From Fibrobacter sp. UBA4375 (lineage in GTDB: Bacteria; Fibrobacterota; Fibrobacteria; Fibrobacterales; Fibrobacteraceae), in assembly GCA_002391195.1 (NCBI GenBank), contig DGRZ01000018.1, positions 3,830 to 54,214 of the forward strand: a stretch of DNA of 50,385 nucleotides. The letters run 5' to 3'. The position numbers were made by a program, and so were the translations under genes. The notes below the pieces were generated by a model that was given only the letters and a program-made list of their open reading frames with translations, was not told where the DNA came from and searched no databases. Below are positions 31,393 through 39,505 of this stretch, in pieces (the first letter of the stretch is position 1; each line of letters starts with the position of its first letter).

Positions 31393-33579
31393 CTAGAACT
31401 TAAACAGCATGCCAAATCGCATCTGGCCGTCGCGGACGCCGTCGTTGTCACCTACGTCGCGGATGGTGGCAAAGTCGAACTGCAGCATGTCCGAAATCAT
31501 GAAGCCGAAACCGAAGTCCACTTCGCTTCTCTGTCCCACGTCGTCGTAGAGGTAGCCCAGGCGGAGCGCGATGGTGTTGGCGTAGATGAATTCCGTACCT
31601 ACGTTGAACACGCCCTGCATCAGGGAGTTCTTGGCGGCGGTAGCGCCGTGTCCGCCCCGTTCCGGGTTGGCGATGGATTTCCAGCAGGCGATATAGAAAG
31701 GTTCGGGGTTGCCCTTGCTATCGTCATAGACCACTTCGCGGTTGTAGTCGGCGGCCACGATCCACTTGTAATCGGCAAGAGCTAAAAGTTCATACGAAAT
31801 CCCTAGCCGCCAGGTGAGGGGGATGGGGTCTTCGATGGTCTTGTCCACATAGTAGACGCTGGGGCCGATGTTGGCGAGAACCAAGGCTAGATTTAATTTG
31901 TCTAAAAGAAGGCCCTTCTTGAGGATGCCTACGTCGAAGGCGTAGCCGAAGGTGGTTGCCTCCTCTTCGCCGGCGGCGGCTCCGGAGCTCAGGTCTGAAT
32001 AGAAGAACTTGATAGAGAGGCCAAGACCGATGTTCCCAGGGAAACGGGTGCCGTAGCTCACGCCGCCCACGATTTCGGAACTGTTGTAGGCCACCAGGTC
32101 GTCGGCGTCGATATCGCCGGAAACCACCGTGGAACCGAAGCTCACAAAGTTCACGTGGAAGCCGATGGTGCCCCAGTCTCCCATGGGTACCGTCATGCCG
32201 CCGTAGAGGTGGTACAGGTCGGGGATGTTCAAGATGGGCAAAAGCTTTTCGTAGAAGGCGGTGAGCTGGTAGTCGGCGTCCTTGTACTGCTCCATGCCGT
32301 TTGCGGTGCTGAACCACACGTCGTTACCCTGGGGGAGAACCGCCCACACCTTGTTTACCGAAAGTCCGTTGCCGCTGTGGTAGTGGGTCCATTCGTCGTC
32401 GCTCTTGACGTCGCCTTCGGCTTCGGCGGTGCCACGTTCCAGTTCTGCCTTGCGGCCGCTGGCGGTGGCGTAGTCCGGCAGGTGCCGCCAGACTCCCTTG
32501 TCCGTTGCAATCCAGATGGCGCCCTTGCGGTCCACCGAGATGTCGTTGATGGTGTTGCCTTCGAACTTGATCTGTTCCCACTTGCGCAGGTTGAAATGGG
32601 AGAGGCCTTCTTTGTGGCTGGCCCACACATGGCCGGAACTATCGACGGCAAGGGCCTTCGGGTTCAGGTCCATGATGCCGTCTTCTTCGGTGAAGAGGCT
32701 CCAGCGGTCCTTGTCGTTTACGCTTTTCTTGGGAACCAGGCGGGCAACGCCCGCGCCTTCCACTGCCACAAACAGTTCCTTACGGTTTTCAGACCACACC
32801 AGGGCGTTGATTTTCTGGCTAGGGAGCACCTTGCCCTTTTGTTCGAACTGTCCGTTGCGGTACAAGAAGAGGCCGTTGTCGGTGCCTATCCAGAGGCTTG
32901 CGCCTTGGTTCACCAGGGCGGTGATGCGCCTGCTGCCCAGTTCTTCGTCGTAGTTTTTCCAGGCCTTGCCGTCAAAGCGGAAGAGACTTTTAGGAGTTCC
33001 CACCCAGAGCTTTTCGGTGCGGTTGTCGTAGATGATGGCCGTGATGGTGTCGTTTACCACCAGGTTCCAGGGCATCTTGACTTCTACCACGTCGGATTCT
33101 TCTTCGGCGGACTTGATGTCGTTGAACTTTTTCACCTGGCGGGAGTATTCGTCAATGCCGCGCTCCGTACCCACATAAACTTTTACGGCATCCTTGATCT
33201 TGGCGTTGCCTTGCAGGGTGACGGAGTGGTAATCCACCCACTGCTCTCCGTCGTAACGGAGAATACCCTGGGCGGTTCCGGCCCAGAGTTCGCTCTTGGC
33301 GAAAAAGCCGTTCTTGCTGCGGGCCGCCATCTTGGTAAAGAAGGGAGCGGTCTTGGAATCGGCGGGGTAGGACATGCGCCATTCATCGGCCAGGGGGCCA
33401 AAGGCAAGTCCTGCCGGGTTGTAGAACATGGCGGTGGCGTCGTCGGCAACGGCGGCGCCGACTTCACCCATACCCAGCTGGCGGGCGCCTACGGGCATTT
33501 CCAGGGTGATAATGGCGGATCCTGCGGCATAGGTCAGGACCGGTGCCGCTATCAGGAGGGCGAGGAGGGATTTACGCAA
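31393..33579 (-). CDS. Beta-propeller inserted in a PorV/PorQ-like outer-membrane barrel
   Basis: About 728 residues. Just after the signal peptide (RKSLLALLIAAPVLTYA), VGARQLGMGEVGAAVADDAT and AMFYNPAGLAF mark a PorV/PorQ-type barrel start. From about residue 85 to 430 there are repeated two-component-regulator-type propeller blades (LWAGTAQGILRYDGEQWVDY, LWVGTPKSLFRFDGKAWKNY, LWIGTDNGLFLYRNGQ). From about 435 the barrel resumes (MGDWGTIGFHVNFVSFGST) and runs to MRFGMLFKF with a terminal Phe. I start at TTG 33579: GGAGG lies 4 bases upstream and the codon overlaps the preceding gene's end. It may display a propeller outside the cell or act in type IX-like secretion, by analogy only. Confidence 0.7.
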   Translation of the reverse strand: MRKSLLALLIAAPVLTYAAGSAIITLEMPVGARQLGMGEVGAAVADDATAMFYNPAGLAFGPLADEWRMSYPADSKTAPFFTKMAARSKNGFFAKSELWAGTAQGILRYDGEQWVDYHSVTLQGNAKIKDAVKVYVGTERGIDEYSRQVKKFNDIKSAEEESDVVEVKMPWNLVVNDTITAIIYDNRTEKLWVGTPKSLFRFDGKAWKNYDEELGSRRITALVNQGASLWIGTDNGLFLYRNGQFEQKGKVLPSQKINALVWSENRKELFVAVEGAGVARLVPKKSVNDKDRWSLFTEEDGIMDLNPKALAVDSSGHVWASHKEGLSHFNLRKWEQIKFEGNTINDISVDRKGAIWIATDKGVWRHLPDYATASGRKAELERGTAEAEGDVKSDDEWTHYHSGNGLSVNKVWAVLPQGNDVWFSTANGMEQYKDADYQLTAFYEKLLPILNIPDLYHLYGGMTVPMGDWGTIGFHVNFVSFGSTVVSGDIDADDLVAYNSSEIVGGVSYGTRFPGNIGLGLSIKFFYSDLSSGAAAGEEEATTFGYAFDVGILKKGLLLDKLNLALVLANIGPSVYYVDKTIEDPIPLTWRLGISYELLALADYKWIVAADYNREVVYDDSKGNPEPFYIACWKSIANPERGGHGATAAKNSLMQGVFNVGTEFIYANTIALRLGYLYDDVGQRSEVDFGFGFMISDMLQFDFATIRDVGDNDGVRDGQMRFGMLFKF

Positions 33580-34138
33580 GTTGCCTCCAGTCGGGGACTT
33601 CGTAGGTGCTTCCGTGGGAGGGCACAACGGCCTTCCAGCCGGACTTGCTGGGGTTTTCCCAGGGTTGCTTGGGCAAAAGCTTGCAGTCGCAGCCCAGCAC
33701 GTAGGGCGGCAAAATTTCGGCGTGGTTCCTGATTTGCTCGCGGGTAATAAAGTTGTCTTCGCCGACGAACTTCACGTAGTTCTTGCCCTTGGGGCCAAGT
33801 TCGATGCGGTAGGTGACGGTGCCGTTCTTGTCGCCCTCGTCGATGGTGCGGATGGTCTCTTCGAGAGAGGCGTTCCACTGGCGGATATATTCTTCCCGCT
33901 GTTCGGGGGTGAGCTGCGTCTGGGTTTCTAGCCAGGAGCGGAGCGATACTTCGGAGGGCTTTACGTTGGTGAGGGATTCCCGTGCGGGTCGGACCACCAC
34001 GGCATACTGGCCGGAAACGTCAATGACCGGCTTGGGTTCTTCTTTTTCTTCGGTGCTGTGGATAACCACGTAGGCACCGATGGCCGCAAGAATAATGGAC
34101 AGCACGACAATCGTTATAACGATAACAACAGATAGCAT
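33572..34138 (-). CDS. Single-span membrane protein, unknown function
   Basis: A 188-residue protein with one N-terminal membrane anchor (VVIVITIVVLSIILAAIGAYVVI) and a charged soluble domain, probably periplasmic. The domain contains VSGQYAVVVRPARESL, an acidic helix (QLTPEQREEYIRQWNASLEET), and strands ending near YVLGCDCKLLPKQPW with a CxC pair. Its last codons contain the ribosome site and TTG start of the barrel-propeller gene, so translation of the two is coupled and they probably act together. It is divergent from the FKBP gene, with 77 bases between the starts as the shared promoter region. Confidence 0.6.
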   Translation of the reverse strand: MLSVVIVITIVVLSIILAAIGAYVVIHSTEEKEEPKPVIDVSGQYAVVVRPARESLTNVKPSEVSLRSWLETQTQLTPEQREEYIRQWNASLEETIRTIDEGDKNGTVTYRIELGPKGKNYVKFVGEDNFITREQIRNHAEILPPYVLGCDCKLLPKQPWENPSKSGWKAVVPSHGSTYEVPDWRQLA

Positions 34139-34215
34139 ATTCTTTTTCCGTTCAACTGGGGAAAAACCTTACTCTGTAAAACTAGCATTTTCTATCTTGT
34201 GGGGTAGGAGTTTTT

Positions 34216-35646
34216 ATGCCGAAATTGAAGATTTTCTTGGTCCTCGCGTTATTTTGTAATCTGTGGGCTATCCCTTTTAACATTGAAAGCGTCAGGGACG
34301 GCCAGGGCGACGAGATCCGCAAGGGCCAGCTTATCAAGGTCCATTTTAAGGGCTACCTGATTCTCGACAGCCTGCAGATGGAAGAAATGCGGAAAAGGGC
34401 CACGGAAGACTCCCTGGCGGCCCTGGAATTTGCAACGCCAGAGACATCTGCGGATTCTGTGACAGCGGACAGCGCCAAGGCCGCACCTGCCGATACGGCA
34501 AAAACCGCTCAGGATGCCACAAAGTCGAAGGATTCGAAGGCCACAACTGCAGACATGGCTAAGGACTCAAAAGTCGCCGTGCCCGCCCCTACGGATAGTG
34601 CCACTGCGGCGAGGAACATTGCGGCCACGGCAGACAGCATCGCCCGTTACAAGGACAAGTGGCTCTACGCCAGTTCCTACGACGGAGAGCCTCTGGAATT
34701 TACCTTGGGAATGGGTCAGGTTATCCAGGGCTGGGAAAAGGGAATCCTGGGCATGAAGGTGGGTGAAATCCGCTACCTGACGGTGCCTGCGGTCATGGCT
34801 TATGGCGACCGTTCCCTAGAAAACATCCCGCCCAATTCCGACCTGTACTTCGAGGTGGAGCTGGTCCATGCCGACCCGCCCATGGAGCCGGACAAGTTCC
34901 CCCAGAGTGTAGACGCCCTCAAATGGAAAGAAATTTCCAAGGGCCTCAAGGCCTACGACGAGAAGTCGGGTAGCGGCAAGCCTGCAGTCGCTGGTGCAAC
35001 CCTCAAGACCCATTACACCGGCTGGCTCCTTTCGGGTCGCAAGTTTGGCAGTTCCAAGGACTTGGGCAAGCCTTTAGAAGTGGTTCTCGGCAACGGCAAG
35101 CTCATCAAGGGCTGGGAACAGGGGCTAGACGGCATGCGTGAAGGCGGGGTCCGCTGGCTCCGTGTGGCGCCAGCCATGGGCTACGGTGCAACGGCTTATT
35201 CTATGATTCCTTCCAATTCCACCTTGATTTTCCGGGTGGAGCTGGTGGAGTCCGAAGTGGATTCCGCAGTTGTTGAAAAGATGGACTTTTTCCCGGATAC
35301 CACCACCCTTGCTCTTGAAAACGGTTCCGAAGGCCTGCGCTACGCCATCGTGAAGCCAGGCGAGGGAGAACCTGCGAAGGTGGGCTCTACGGTCCGGGTG
35401 CATTACACGGGCTGGCTCACCAACGGTCACAAGTTCGACAGCTCCCGTGACCGTGACCAGGAATTCAGTTTCCCCTTGGGCGGTGGCCGTGTGATTCGCG
35501 GTTGGGAGCTGGGTGTGGCAGGAATGCTTCCCGGCGAAAAGCGCATCTTGATTGTGCCTCCTGGCCTTGGCTACGGAGCCCGTGCCGCAGGCCCCATTCC
35601 TGGAGGCTCCACTCTTATCTTTGCCGTGGAGTATCTGGGCGAGTAA
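34216..35646 (+). CDS. Triple-domain FKBP-type peptidyl-prolyl isomerase
   Basis: A 476-residue secreted or periplasmic isomerase. The signal peptide is KIFLVLALFCNLWA. Domain 1 starts at about residue 25 (KGQLIKVHFKGYL) and finishes at about 218 (GWEKGILGMKVGEIRYLTVPAVMAYG), interrupted by about 100 residues of Ala/Thr/Lys/Asp-rich low complexity (about 60-150). Domain 2 (about 245-350) has TLKTHYTGWLLSGRKF and GWEQGLDGMREGG. Domain 3 (about 370-475) has TVRVHYTGWLTNGHKFDSS, GWELGVAGMLPGEKRILIVPPGLGYG and GSTLIFAVEYL, and is closest to the classical FKBP. It probably assists folding of exported proteins. Its TAA overlaps the next ATG by one base. Confidence 0.88.
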   Translation: MPKLKIFLVLALFCNLWAIPFNIESVRDGQGDEIRKGQLIKVHFKGYLILDSLQMEEMRKRATEDSLAALEFATPETSADSVTADSAKAAPADTAKTAQDATKSKDSKATTADMAKDSKVAVPAPTDSATAARNIAATADSIARYKDKWLYASSYDGEPLEFTLGMGQVIQGWEKGILGMKVGEIRYLTVPAVMAYGDRSLENIPPNSDLYFEVELVHADPPMEPDKFPQSVDALKWKEISKGLKAYDEKSGSGKPAVAGATLKTHYTGWLLSGRKFGSSKDLGKPLEVVLGNGKLIKGWEQGLDGMREGGVRWLRVAPAMGYGATAYSMIPSNSTLIFRVELVESEVDSAVVEKMDFFPDTTTLALENGSEGLRYAIVKPGEGEPAKVGSTVRVHYTGWLTNGHKFDSSRDRDQEFSFPLGGGRVIRGWELGVAGMLPGEKRILIVPPGLGYGARAAGPIPGGSTLIFAVEYLGE

Positions 35647-37178
35647 TGTTCAAGTCCTTCTTTGAAAAACTTCACGAGGCGTTTTCGTCGGTGCTGCCGG
35701 TCACCTTGATTGTGCTGTTTCTTTCCTTTACGCCCCTGGTGGAACTTTCCACGAAGGAACTGGTTGTTTTTTTGGTCTGTGCGGTATTCCTCATCGCGGG
35801 AATCGGACTTTTCAATCTGGGGGCGGACCTTGCCATGACGCCTATGGGCGAACAGGTGGGCTCTGGCCTTGCCAAGTCCCGCAAGTTGCAGCTGCTGGCT
35901 TCGGTCTGTTTTGCCATGGGCGTGCTCATCACCATTGCAGAACCCGACCTTTCGGTGCTGGCGGACCAGGTCAAGCAGGCGGTACACCCCACGCTGCTGG
36001 TGGCCACGGTGGGCGTTGGCGTGGGGCTGTTCCTGCTGCTTTCGATTATCAAGATTGTTTTCAGGCTGGACCTTTCGAGCATCATCATCTTTTTTTACAT
36101 GGTGCTTTTCATGCTGGGCATGCTCATGGTGTCCATGGGCAGGGAAATTTTTGTCCCGCTGGCTTTTGATTCGGGCGGCGTGACGACGGGCCCTATTACG
36201 GTTCCCTTTATCATGGCGCTGGGCGTGGGTGTGGCCGGCGCCATTGGCGGAAAGAACGCGGGCGAGAACAGCTTCGGCCTGATTGCCCTTTGCTCCGTAG
36301 GGCCGATTCTCGCCTTGATGGGCCTGGTTCTTTTTTCCAAGGGCGACCTGACTTATTCCCTTGAGCCTGCGGCCTATTCTGTAGACGCATGCCTCGGTAG
36401 CCATTTTATTCCGACTGTCCTTGAGGTGGCCAAAGAGGTGTTTGTTGCCCTGGCACTAATTGTGGTGTTTTTCATGGTGCTCCAGTTTTTTGCCTTCAAG
36501 CTTTCCCGCAATAGCCTTCTTAGAATCGGGTTCGGCATCTGCTATACCTTTGCAGGGCTCCTGATATTTTTGACGGCGGTGAAGGTTGGGTTCATGCCCA
36601 TCGGTTTCAAATTGGGCTGTAACTTGGCAAAGACACCTCACATTCTTGTGGCGGCAGGCTTTGTCATTGGTATGGTGGTGGTGCTTGCAGAACCTGCGGT
36701 GCACGTGCTGAACAGGCAGGTCGAAGAAATTACCGGCGGCCTCGTGACCAAGCGTTCCATGCTGGTGGCCCTTTCTATCGGCGTGGGCGTTTCTATCGGG
36801 CTTTCCATGTTCCGCATCTACATGGGCTTCCCCCTGATTTACTACCTGATTCCCGGCTATTTTGTTTCCCTCGGCCTGTCGTTCTTTGTGCCCAAGCTTT
36901 ATACGGCTATCGCCTTCGACTCGGGTGGTGTGGCCAGCGGACCCTTGACCTCTAGCTTTATACTGCCTCTTTCTATCGGGGCTTGCTCCGTCATCCACGG
37001 CGCTGACGATTCTATTCTGAGTTATGCTTTCGGTATCGTGGCCATGGTGGCCATGACTCCCTTGATTACCATCCAGATTCTCGGCTTCAAGGCCATCGTT
37101 TCTCGGTTCTTCAGGAACCGCAACATGATGCGCCGTATCCAGGATGCCGACGACGAGCAGATTATAGACTTTGTGTAG
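35646..37178 (+). CDS. Double DUF1538 membrane protein (putative transporter)
   Basis: About 510 residues with ten or more membrane segments, arranged as two similar halves, each a DUF1538 unit. Repeated signatures are MGVLITIAEPDLSVLADQV in the first half and IGMVVVLAEPAVHVLNRQV in the second. The paired AFDSGGVTTGPITVPFI and AFDSGGVASGPLTSSFI show the same duplication. It starts at ATG 35646 in a TAATG overlap with the FKBP gene. Two PII-like genes follow immediately, so it is probably a transporter or channel gated by PII-type proteins, in the way AmtB is gated by GlnK. The substrate is unknown. DUF1538 is the family name as I recall it. Confidence 0.8.
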   Translation: MFKSFFEKLHEAFSSVLPVTLIVLFLSFTPLVELSTKELVVFLVCAVFLIAGIGLFNLGADLAMTPMGEQVGSGLAKSRKLQLLASVCFAMGVLITIAEPDLSVLADQVKQAVHPTLLVATVGVGVGLFLLLSIIKIVFRLDLSSIIIFFYMVLFMLGMLMVSMGREIFVPLAFDSGGVTTGPITVPFIMALGVGVAGAIGGKNAGENSFGLIALCSVGPILALMGLVLFSKGDLTYSLEPAAYSVDACLGSHFIPTVLEVAKEVFVALALIVVFFMVLQFFAFKLSRNSLLRIGFGICYTFAGLLIFLTAVKVGFMPIGFKLGCNLAKTPHILVAAGFVIGMVVVLAEPAVHVLNRQVEEITGGLVTKRSMLVALSIGVGVSIGLSMFRIYMGFPLIYYLIPGYFVSLGLSFFVPKLYTAIAFDSGGVASGPLTSSFILPLSIGACSVIHGADDSILSYAFGIVAMVAMTPLITIQILGFKAIVSRFFRNRNMMRRIQDADDEQIIDFV

Positions 37179-37186
37179 GGAGCGGT

Positions 37187-37609
37187 ATGGCTGAAAAGGA
37201 AAGACAGGTCAGGCGAAAGAGAAACGGGTCTCCCGACGGGCATTCCAAGGTGTCCATGAACCGCCTCAAGATTCTGGTGACCATGGTGAACCGCGCCAAG
37301 GCGGATTTTTACATGGACCATATCCAGTCTTTTGGCGTGAACATGCAGATGGTCTTTTACGGCAGGGGAACTGCCTCCCAGGAAGTTCTTACGGCTATTG
37401 GTCTGGTGGATTCCGAGCGTGCGGTCATTCTGAGCGTGATAGGCGAGGACAAGCTCAAGGCGGCCCTGGAAAGCATCGAGGAAAAATTCAACACCATCGC
37501 GGGTGGCAAGGGTATCGCCTGTACGATTCCCATGACAAGCATTATCGGCAAGTCCATTTTCAACTTTTTGAGCGACAACCGCAAGGCGGTACGGAGGAAC
37601 GAGAAATGA
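37187..37609 (+). CDS. PII-like signalling protein (first copy)
   Basis: A 140-residue protein with a basic N-terminal extension of about 25 residues (EKERQVRRKRNGSPDGHS) before a PII-type fold. It has LKILVTMVNRAKADFYMDHIQ, then a T-loop-like MVFYGRGTASQEVL, then the second repeat AVILSVIGEDKLKAALESIEE and a C-terminal CTIPMTSIIG. PII proteins are trimeric cytoplasmic sensors of ADP/ATP and 2-oxoglutarate or other small ligands that plug membrane transporters through the T-loop. It lies 8 bases after the DUF1538 gene and overlaps the next PII-like gene by 4 bases. The divergent sequence suggests a different ligand from GlnB/GlnK. Confidence 0.8.
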   Translation: MAEKERQVRRKRNGSPDGHSKVSMNRLKILVTMVNRAKADFYMDHIQSFGVNMQMVFYGRGTASQEVLTAIGLVDSERAVILSVIGEDKLKAALESIEEKFNTIAGGKGIACTIPMTSIIGKSIFNFLSDNRKAVRRNEK

Positions 37610-37977
37610 GCGCAAGCAAGCACGAGATGATTATGTGCATTGTCAATGCCGGATTTTCCGAGACGGTCATGGAGGCGGCCAAGAGTGCAGGCGCCCGTGG
37701 CGGCACTATCCTGAACGGTCGCGGCACGGCCAACAAGGAGGCGGAATCGTTTTTCCACATCGCCATCCAGCCCGAAAAGGAAGTGGTGATGATTTTGGTA
37801 CCCGCAGAAATCAAGGACGCCGTGCTTCACGCCCTTTACCAGAAGGCAGGGCTAGACACCATGGGCCAGGGTATCGCGTTTTCGCTCCCCGTAGATGAAG
37901 TGGTGGGGCTTACCCCGTGGAAAGCCGTAGATAAAGACGGCAAGACCCTCAAGATGCCCGCCGTCGCGAAGGCTTAG
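37606..37977 (+). CDS. PII-like signalling protein (second copy)
   Basis: A 123-residue PII-type protein. It has EMIMCIVNAGFSETVMEAAKS, the T-loop-like ARGGTILNGRGTANKEAESF, the second repeat VVMILVPAEIKDAVLHALYQ, and a C-terminus with GQGIAFSLPVDEVVGL. Its ATG overlaps the stop of the first PII-like gene in an ATGA arrangement, so the two are made together, perhaps as a mixed trimer. Adjacent T-loops differ (YGRGTAS versus NGRGTAN), suggesting they have diverged in partner or ligand. It is the last gene of the FKBP-DUF1538-PII operon; about 60 bases later the convergent XRE gene ends. Confidence 0.82.
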   Translation: MSASKHEMIMCIVNAGFSETVMEAAKSAGARGGTILNGRGTANKEAESFFHIAIQPEKEVVMILVPAEIKDAVLHALYQKAGLDTMGQGIAFSLPVDEVVGLTPWKAVDKDGKTLKMPAVAKA

Positions 37978-38038
37978 ACTTTGCAAATTCCAAAGTGTAA
38001 AATTGTCAACTGGACTTAACGATTTTTGCTTGATTTTG

Positions 38039-38410
38039 TTAAGTGTGGTTGCCAATTATGCGTAATTTAGAACCATTTTGATGTGGTGCTTTTTTTGGAG
38101 GGTAGCAGTCGCTTGCCTCGATAAGGACTTCTTGCAGGAATTCGCCGGGCTGATAGCCGAAAAATGCGGCGAGCCGGATGAAGTTTGCCATGGTGAGCTG
38201 GGTGTGGCTAAAGTGCCCGCTCTTGCGCTTGATGCCGACTTCCACGCCGTAGAGGGTGTTCTTGTGGAGACCGAGCTGGAATGCGAGCCCGTCGCGGGTG
38301 ATGCCCCTTGCCTTGCGGTGCCGCCTGAGTACCTTTGCGAGGGCTTCGGAGAAGCGGTCATCCTCAATTTTCTGCAAGTTTTGCAGGTCTATTTTTGGCA
38401 TGTGTAGCAT
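38039..38410 (-). CDS. XRE-family helix-turn-helix regulator
   Basis: A 123-residue protein with a Cro/CI-type HTH at about residues 20-85: FSEALAKVLRRHRKARGITRDGLA, then FQLGLHKNTLYGVEVG as the recognition region and LTMANFIRLAAFFGYQPGEFL. The C-terminus is basic and short with no ligand domain. It faces away from the secreted-protein genes at 38681. In the shared upstream region three copies of a 16-base palindrome occur, which are the natural operator candidates. The start could be ATG 38410 or 38401; neither has a clear ribosome site. Confidence 0.78.
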   Translation of the reverse strand: MLHMPKIDLQNLQKIEDDRFSEALAKVLRRHRKARGITRDGLAFQLGLHKNTLYGVEVGIKRKSGHFSHTQLTMANFIRLAAFFGYQPGEFLQEVLIEASDCYPPKKAPHQNGSKLRIIGNHT

Positions 38411-38444
38411 GCCAAGATATTAGTTTTTGGACTGTCCTTGGGGT

Positions 38445-38460
38445 ATATAGATGTCTGTTA
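38445..38460. promoter_or_regulatory. Operator-like palindrome, copy 1
   Basis: ATATAGATGTCTGTTA, 35 bases upstream of the XRE start. It shares AGATGTCTGT with copy 3, and its symmetry is weaker than in the other two. Confidence 0.45.
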
Positions 38461-38564
38461 TTATTTTACAGAGGATTGTGATAGCGTGAAGAAGGCTTGG
38501 CGGGGTTCCGAAATAGCTTGAAGGGGCCATTTTTGCTTTGTTTGTTCGAAAAAAGCAAGAAAAA

Positions 38565-38580
38565 TCACATATATCTGTGA
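38565..38580. promoter_or_regulatory. Operator-like palindrome, copy 2
   Basis: TCACATATATCTGTGA, with TCACA/TGTGA arms. It matches copy 3 at 13 of 16 positions. Confidence 0.55.
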
Positions 38581-38614
38581 TTTCCGGGAAAAAATAATAT
38601 AAATTTTTTTAAAG

Positions 38615-38630
38615 TTACAGATGTCTGTGA
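38615..38630. promoter_or_regulatory. Operator-like palindrome, copy 3
   Basis: TTACAGATGTCTGTGA, with near-complementary seven-base arms (one G-T pair). It lies exactly 50 bases from copy 2 and 50 bases before the ATG at 38681. Confidence 0.55.
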
Positions 38631-38680
38631 CTTCTGGTCGGGGTTATCCCGGATTTGACCAGGTAACAAAGGGACAAATT

Positions 38681-39433
38681 ATGCAGAAGAAGTTTTTTTT
38701 CCATGAAAAGGCAGCCCATTTGTTTTTGTTGGTAGCCTTTCATGTTTTGATCATATCTACGGTAACAAATGCAGAAGTTATCGAAAGATTTCCAGACGGA
38801 AAGCCAAAAATTGTGGAATCCGTTACCAGCTCAGGCCAGTATCGTTATGAAAACCATACCCAATATATGGAAGAAATAGGGCGGCCTTGTCATATAGTCA
38901 AGAAGACATACAAAAATGACCGACTTCTTTCAATTTCCGAGGCCGGGGGCGATTGTTTATATTATCCGGATTTTGGAAGCTCTTTTGTTAACATAGAAAA
39001 AGATATGGTCACCACACAGTATAATGAGCGGGGAAAAATCATATCCAAAACCGGACCTGGATGGGAGAAACAATATGACGACAATGGGAACCTTATCTAT
39101 GAAAAAGGTTCGGGATTTGAAAGAAGGTGCAAGAGCAACGGCATCTGTGAAGGAACTAAAGAATGGAATGGTTATACATCTACCCTTAGTTGTAATGGAA
39201 ATAACTGTTTGATAAAGAGCATAGAATTCGAAGGACGTATAGTTTGCTCTGGGGATGATGATTGTCGCGAATATCTAGCAAAAATAGACCAAAAACAGGC
39301 CGAAAAAAGAAAAGCAGAACAAGAAAAAAGGGAAAAAGAAAGGGCAGCTAGGGAAGATAAAAAAGAGAAAACAACTACGAGTTGTAAAGAAGGTTGGTGG
39401 GGAAAACTATGCACCACAACTACAAGTTATTGA
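38681..39433 (+). CDS. Secreted hypothetical protein, first of a tandem paralog pair
   Basis: About 250 residues. The start is ATG 38681, with AAGGGA upstream. The signal peptide (AHLFLLVAFHVLIISTVTNA) is followed by EVIERFPDGKPKIVESVTSSG, a YwqK/MORN-like pattern of short strands recurring as YNERGKIISKTGPGWEKQYD and DDNGNLIYEKGSGFERR. It has paired Cys (CKSNGICEG, LSCNGNNCL, VCSGDDDCREY). The end is a charged helix rich in Lys/Glu and a Cys-containing tail (SCKEGWWGKLC). The next gene has nearly the same N-terminal half. It is probably exported to the periplasm or surface; the role is unknown. Operator-like palindromes lie upstream. Confidence 0.6.
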   Translation: MQKKFFFHEKAAHLFLLVAFHVLIISTVTNAEVIERFPDGKPKIVESVTSSGQYRYENHTQYMEEIGRPCHIVKKTYKNDRLLSISEAGGDCLYYPDFGSSFVNIEKDMVTTQYNERGKIISKTGPGWEKQYDDNGNLIYEKGSGFERRCKSNGICEGTKEWNGYTSTLSCNGNNCLIKSIEFEGRIVCSGDDDCREYLAKIDQKQAEKRKAEQEKREKERAAREDKKEKTTTSCKEGWWGKLCTTTTSY

Positions 39434-39505
39434 CTTTCACTGAAAAAGGTTGACTCTTTTTGGGTGATTTTACTGAACGGGTAAATTTTACTAAAGTTTT
39501 TTTCT

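Noticed and set aside
32155..33732. Plus-strand frame opposite the propeller-barrel gene
   Set aside because: Same composition effect. The minus strand has a signal peptide, NPAGLAF and repeated propeller blades.
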